Assembly: GCA_012032855.1 (NCBI GenBank)
Contig: JAAUQA010000049.1
Location: 1-11,907 of the forward strand
DNA length: 11,907 bases
Source of the DNA: Candidatus Competibacteraceae bacterium
GTDB lineage: Bacteria; Pseudomonadota; Gammaproteobacteria; Competibacterales; Competibacteraceae
Direction of reading: 5' to 3'
This document shows positions 9,102-11,907 of the stretch, in pieces. The notes below the pieces were generated by a model. It saw nothing but the letters and a program-made list of their open reading frames with translations, was not told the DNA's origin and searched no databases. The stretch's first letter is position 1. Each line of letters opens with the position of its first letter. The position numbers and the translations under genes are program-made.

Positions 9102-10448
9102 ATGCACGGCCAAGAGACGGTCGCCTCGACCGTGATTTTCGGGTTACCCGCCATGGGGTTCGCCACCGCCTTGTTCGTTCTCACCTACGTGGTGGTGATG
9201 ACGGAACGCATCAACCGAGCCGTCGTCGCGCTGGCGGCGGCCGGTTTGATGATCATCGGCGGCGTGCTGACCCAGGAAGCCGCCATTGAGGGCATTGATT
9301 TCAACACCATCGGCCTGCTCATCGGGATGATGGTGATCGTGGCCATTACCCGCCGTTCCGGGGTATTTCAGTATTTGGCCATCTGGTCGGCGAAAAAAGT
9401 CCAGGCCCAGCCCTGGGGAATTCTCCTGATGTTGTCGTTGGTGACCGCCGTGCTGTCCGCTCTGCTGGACAACGTGACGACTGTGCTGCTCATCGTTCCG
9501 GTGACCCTGTTGATCACCGAGGAACTCAAAGTCTCGCCTTATCCCTACCTGTTCGCCATCATCTTCTCCGCTAACATCGGCGGCACCGCGACCTTGATCG
9601 GCGATCCGCCCAACATCATGATCGGCTCCGCGACGGGCCTGACCTTCAACAGTTTCGTGGTTAACCTGGCCCCGGTCGTGGTGGTGATTCTGCTGGCTAC
9701 CCTGTTGCCGATCTACTGGTTATGGGGAAGACAGTTGAAGGCCAGCGACGCGGATCGCAACCGGGTCATGCAATTCAACGAGCGCGACGCCATCACCGAT
9801 GTGCGGCTGCTCAAGCAGAGCCTGATTGTGATCGGGCTAGTGATTCTCGGTTTCATGACAGCCCATTCGCTGGGGCTGGAGGCAGCCACCATCGCCCTGT
9901 TCGGCGCGGCGATGTTGTTGCTGCTGCACAATCTCGGCAACGATGCCGAGGCGCAATCGAAAAGCGTGCACCAGGCTTTCGGCGAGGTCGAATGGGTGAC
10001 GATTTTCTTCTTCGTCGGCCTGTTCATCGTGGTGCACGGGGTGGACGCGACCGGCCTGCTGCGCCTGTTGGCCGAGCAGGTACTAGCGTTGACGGGGGGC
10101 GATTTGGGTGCGACCGCCATGGTCATCCTGTGGTCCTCGGCGGTGCTGTCAGCCGTGGTGGACAACATTCCTTTCGTCGCCACCATGATTCCGTTGATTA
10201 AATCGATGGCGCCCACCTTTGGCGGCGACGTGCAACTGTTGCCCTTGTGGTGGTCGCTGTCGCTAGGCGCTTGTCTCGGCGGCAACGGTACGCTGGTGGG
10301 CGCGAGCGCCAATCTGGTGGTGGCGGGATTTGCGGAGCGCGCTGGTCAACCGATCCGCTTCGTCAAGTTCATGCTGCTGGCGTTTCCGTTGATGCTGCTC
10401 TCCATCGTAATCAGCAGCGGGTATATCTACTGGCGTTATCTGCCCTGA
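9102..10448 (+). CDS. Ion/anion permease of the SLC13 / P-protein / ArsB-NhaD class
   Basis: This is a 448-residue polytopic inner-membrane transporter with two homologous halves. Each half carries a re-entrant-loop signature: LLDNVTTVLLIVPVT (about 121-135) with ANIGGTATLIGDPPN (157-171) in the first, and VVDNIPFVATMIPL (352-365) with LGGNGTLVGASANLVVAG (392-409) in the second. The GDPPN motif resembles the melanosomal P protein (OCA2) and SLC13-like carriers; the NhaD and ArsB hallmarks I know are not obvious, so sodium/proton antiport or arsenite efflux cannot be claimed. Substrate is unknown. ATG 9102 follows the CBS protein's stop directly; GGGGAGA inside the CBS gene, eight bases before the ATG, can serve as its ribosome binding site. 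The frame is intact. No arsenic, citrate or sulfate genes lie nearby, and the only functional hint is the paired CBS protein. Confidence 0.9.
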   Translation: MHGQETVASTVIFGLPAMGFATALFVLTYVVVMTERINRAVVALAAAGLMIIGGVLTQEAAIEGIDFNTIGLLIGMMVIVAITRRSGVFQYLAIWSAKKVQAQPWGILLMLSLVTAVLSALLDNVTTVLLIVPVTLLITEELKVSPYPYLFAIIFSANIGGTATLIGDPPNIMIGSATGLTFNSFVVNLAPVVVVILLATLLPIYWLWGRQLKASDADRNRVMQFNERDAITDVRLLKQSLIVIGLVILGFMTAHSLGLEAATIALFGAAMLLLLHNLGNDAEAQSKSVHQAFGEVEWVTIFFFVGLFIVVHGVDATGLLRLLAEQVLALTGGDLGATAMVILWSSAVLSAVVDNIPFVATMIPLIKSMAPTFGGDVQLLPLWWSLSLGACLGGNGTLVGASANLVVAGFAERAGQPIRFVKFMLLAFPLMLLSIVISSGYIYWRYLP

Positions 10449-10482
10449 GCGGCCGTTCCCTGTCATACCCCCGCGAAGGCTG

Positions 10483-10509
10483 CCGGGCCTTGACGATGTC
10501 TTGGCCCGG
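10483..10509. terminator. Candidate terminator hairpin between convergent genes
   Basis: Arms CCGGGCC (10483-10489) and GGCCCGG (10503-10509) pair perfectly around a 13-base loop, in the 93 bases between the permease stop and the stop of the small repeat protein. Placement between converging genes suits a bidirectional terminator. The long loop and the absence of a clear T run on either side make it weak, and it may depend on other factors. Confidence 0.35.
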
Positions 10510-10541
10510 AGCATAAAGTCTTGCGCTGCGACGCTGTCCGC

Positions 10542-11017
10542 CTAATGCGGCTGATCGACCACGATGTAGGTGACTTGTGAACCCGAATACTGCGGCTGAT
10601 ACCAACTGCCGCCGCATTGCTGATAAACGACGCCGTTGACAACTAACTGCTGACAGATGGTGGCAAAGAGTAGACAACTGAGCCGACCACTGCTGCTGTC
10701 ACTGCCGCCGCCCCGATAGCAGCACCGACCGGATAGCGTCTGCGGTAATCGACATCGACATCGACATTCACATCGCGGCGGACATTGACATTGGTGTTGC
10801 GTCGCACGTTGGTATCCCGGCGCACGTTCACATCCCGACGCACGTTGGTGTCCCGATGTGATTTGACACTGCGATGGGAACTCTTGTGGACTGAGTGGCG
10901 GGTGGTGTTGCGGACTTTGCGTGCTTCACTGTCGTCGGGGAATATCCAACTGGTCGCGGTCAACACCACGAATGACAGTATGAACACAGTCAGTTTGCGG
11001 GTCATGGAATGGTGCAT
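10542..11017 (-). CDS. Small exported Arg-Asp/Asn-Val repeat protein, one frame break
   Basis: I recognise the layout but know no function. A signal or anchor helix (about 8-25, KLTVFILSFVVLTATSW) is followed by a basic His/Ser/Arg stretch. A run of six-residue units RRDTNV/RRDVNV/RRNTNV covers about 54-87 and ends in VDVDVD. A Gly/Ala-rich hydrophobic segment (PVGAAIGAAAVTAAVVGSVV, 96-115) comes next. The frame seen from the start stops at 10643 after SLPPSVSS. One base lost near 10655-10656 would explain this, because the other frame reads SCQQLVVNGVVYQQCGGSWY, then QPQYSGSQVTYIVVDQPH and TAG at 10542-10544. That gives 158 residues with two cysteines. The Tyr/Gln/Val-rich tail looks like a genuine conserved end, from memory of similar proteins. 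Start ATG 11017 has GAGGAA seven bases upstream, overlapping the stop of the DUF2092 gene; the gap is 11 bases. Probably periplasmic or outer-membrane associated (inference). Confidence 0.78.
10757..10858. repeat. Coding tandem repeat, 18-bp units
   Basis: Three near-identical 18-base units starting CGCACGTT lie at 10803-10820, 10821-10838 and 10839-10856. They differ mainly at GGTATC, CACATC and GGTGTC, matching the Thr/Val alternation in the protein. Diverged copies extend left to 10757, ending in six-base GACATC repeats (10751-10768) that encode the Val-Asp run. Unit length is a multiple of three, so copy-number change would keep the frame. Confidence 0.85.
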
Positions 11018-11028
11018 AGTGGCGTTCC

Positions 11029-11811
11029 TCAGTCTTGGGTTTCCGTGTCGGCGGGGCGAATCGCGATCTTATGCGCATCATCCGGCGCTACGAAGGTAAA
11101 GCCGGCAGGGTCGATAGTCGGCGTCAGATTCCAGGTCATCACCGCGCTGTACTGCGGTTGACTTTCCTCATCGGTGGTGGTGATCACCAACTTACAGGGC
11201 AGCGGCTGCTCACCCTGACGGATCCACAACTGCCAATCGACGTCCTCCTGACGATAGGCATAGTGGTCACACTGCTCATCACCGATCATGCTCGGGCCGA
11301 TCTCGATTGCGTCGGTGAGGTCCTCGGTGCTCGCGGCCTCCGTGCCCCAGAGAAACAGGTCGGAAAGCGGCATGTCGATGGCGTACTTATCCTGGGCCGC
11401 ATCAACAGTCTCACGAATCGAGGTGGGGGCATCAAAGACGGCGTAATACTTCATGCGCGGCGCGTACAAGGTGACTGTCTTGCCGTCATAGAAATACTGC
11501 CGTTGTTTGCGGTCCGATGCGACATCGACGAACAGGCGATCCGGCATTTGCACACGATAATTGACCGTGTTGCCAAACTGGATTTTCTGTCCCGACTCCA
11601 GCACTTCGTCAGTGGTGGTCTCGGCTTGCAGTTCGTAGGTCTTGAGTGTGCGTAAATAGGCGCTCATCTTTTCCAATGCGGCAATGGCAGAAGGTTCTAT
11701 GGCCGGTTCGGCCGACTCATCAACCGATTGTTGTTGGGCGTTGGCAAGCGCCCAAGGGAATAACAGCGCCGCTGTCATCAGAATAGTCGGTCGCAATCTA
11801 CTTTTTTCCAT
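11029..11811 (-). CDS. Predicted periplasmic protein, DUF2092 type
   Basis: The 260-residue product has a signal peptide (residues 1-25, core TILMTAALLFPWALANA, cleavage likely after ANA). The mature part matches my memory of the DUF2092 family: AIAALEKMSAYLRTLKTYEL near 43-62, a beta-rich core with VNYRVQMPDRLFVDV and QYFYDGKTVTLYAPRMKYYA (about 106-124), and GFTFVAPDDAHKI near the end. The pattern suggests a LolA/LppX-like half-barrel that could bind a hydrophobic ligand, but function is not established. Two cysteines (about 181 and 206) could form a disulfide. ATG 11811 is chosen because GAGGA lies seven bases upstream and the signal peptide starts there; the frame is open to 11886. The small repeat protein follows 11 bases downstream, so the two form an operon. 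The frame is intact. Confidence 0.85.
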   Translation of the reverse strand: MEKSRLRPTILMTAALLFPWALANAQQQSVDESAEPAIEPSAIAALEKMSAYLRTLKTYELQAETTTDEVLESGQKIQFGNTVNYRVQMPDRLFVDVASDRKQRQYFYDGKTVTLYAPRMKYYAVFDAPTSIRETVDAAQDKYAIDMPLSDLFLWGTEAASTEDLTDAIEIGPSMIGDEQCDHYAYRQEDVDWQLWIRQGEQPLPCKLVITTTDEESQPQYSAVMTWNLTPTIDPAGFTFVAPDDAHKIAIRPADTETQD

Positions 11812-11866
11812 AAAGATATCCTCATCAATGGTGGATTTGCAGGGGTGGACAATTGCCTGAGTGACC

Positions 11867-11901
11867 AAGCACGATACCATGCGCAATTGCGGTATCGTCT
11901 T
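11867..11901. promoter_or_regulatory. Inverted repeat upstream of the DUF2092 gene
   Basis: ACGATACC (11871-11878) pairs with GGTATCGT (11891-11898), and AAG/CTT extend the arms after a one-base bulge at 11870. The 12-base loop contains its own palindrome, GCAATTGC (11883-11890). It lies 56 bases upstream of the DUF2092 start. It could be an operator for this operon or the terminator of a gene beyond the window; no T run is seen on the minus strand side. Confidence 0.35.
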
Positions 11902-11907
11902 CAGGAA

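Noticed and set aside
9713..10312. 199-residue open frame on the minus strand
   Set aside because: It is the reverse of the permease coding sequence; the Ser/Thr/Pro-rich composition is typical of a shadow of hydrophobic codons.
10757..10858. CRISPR-like array
   Set aside because: The 18-base units are contiguous without spacers and encode an in-frame peptide repeat.
11035..11655. 206-residue open frame on the plus strand
   Set aside because: It lies wholly opposite the DUF2092 gene, which has a signal peptide, family motifs and a ribosome binding site; the plus-strand frame has none of these.

Overview
The window is gene-dense bacterial chromosome. It reads as gammaproteobacterial: PurC, PykA and ParC resemble the E. 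coli-type enzymes as I remember them, with a Chromatiales- or Competibacter-like lineage as a weak guess. There is no rRNA, tRNA, CRISPR array, insertion sequence or prophage gene that I can recognise. No gene-free stretch exceeds 300 bases.

Layout. Bases 1-3399 (minus strand) hold the end of a multidrug efflux operon: a periplasmic adaptor (2239-3399), then the RND inner-membrane pump (1-2226), which runs out of the window before its last roughly 300 residues. Upstream of the adaptor lies a candidate promoter with a perfect 26-bp palindrome at about its start point. Next come purC (3622-4517, minus) and, divergently, pykA (4693-6143, plus). parC (6166-8410, minus) converges on pykA. Divergent from parC is a tight two-gene operon (8643-10448, plus): a two-CBS-domain protein and an ion permease of the SLC13/P-protein/ArsB class. 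Converging on that are two exported proteins (10542-11811, minus): a DUF2092-type periplasmic protein and a small Arg-Asp-Val repeat protein with a conserved-looking C-terminal domain.

The most striking property of the window is a set of eight single-base frame breaks. Three are in the RND gene, one each in purC, pykA and the small repeat protein, and two in parC. In each case reading continues in another frame with clear family sequence. Seven are one-base losses, mostly in short homopolymers, and one is a one-base gain. Essential genes are among those hit, so indel error in the read or assembly is the most economical explanation, and the genes are annotated here at full length across the breaks.

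No clearly new biological system is visible. The best candidates for something under-described are the CBS-protein/permease pair, the DUF2092/RDV-repeat envelope pair, and the palindrome at the efflux operon promoter. ParC also carries alanine where E. coli has the quinolone-contact residue Ser80.
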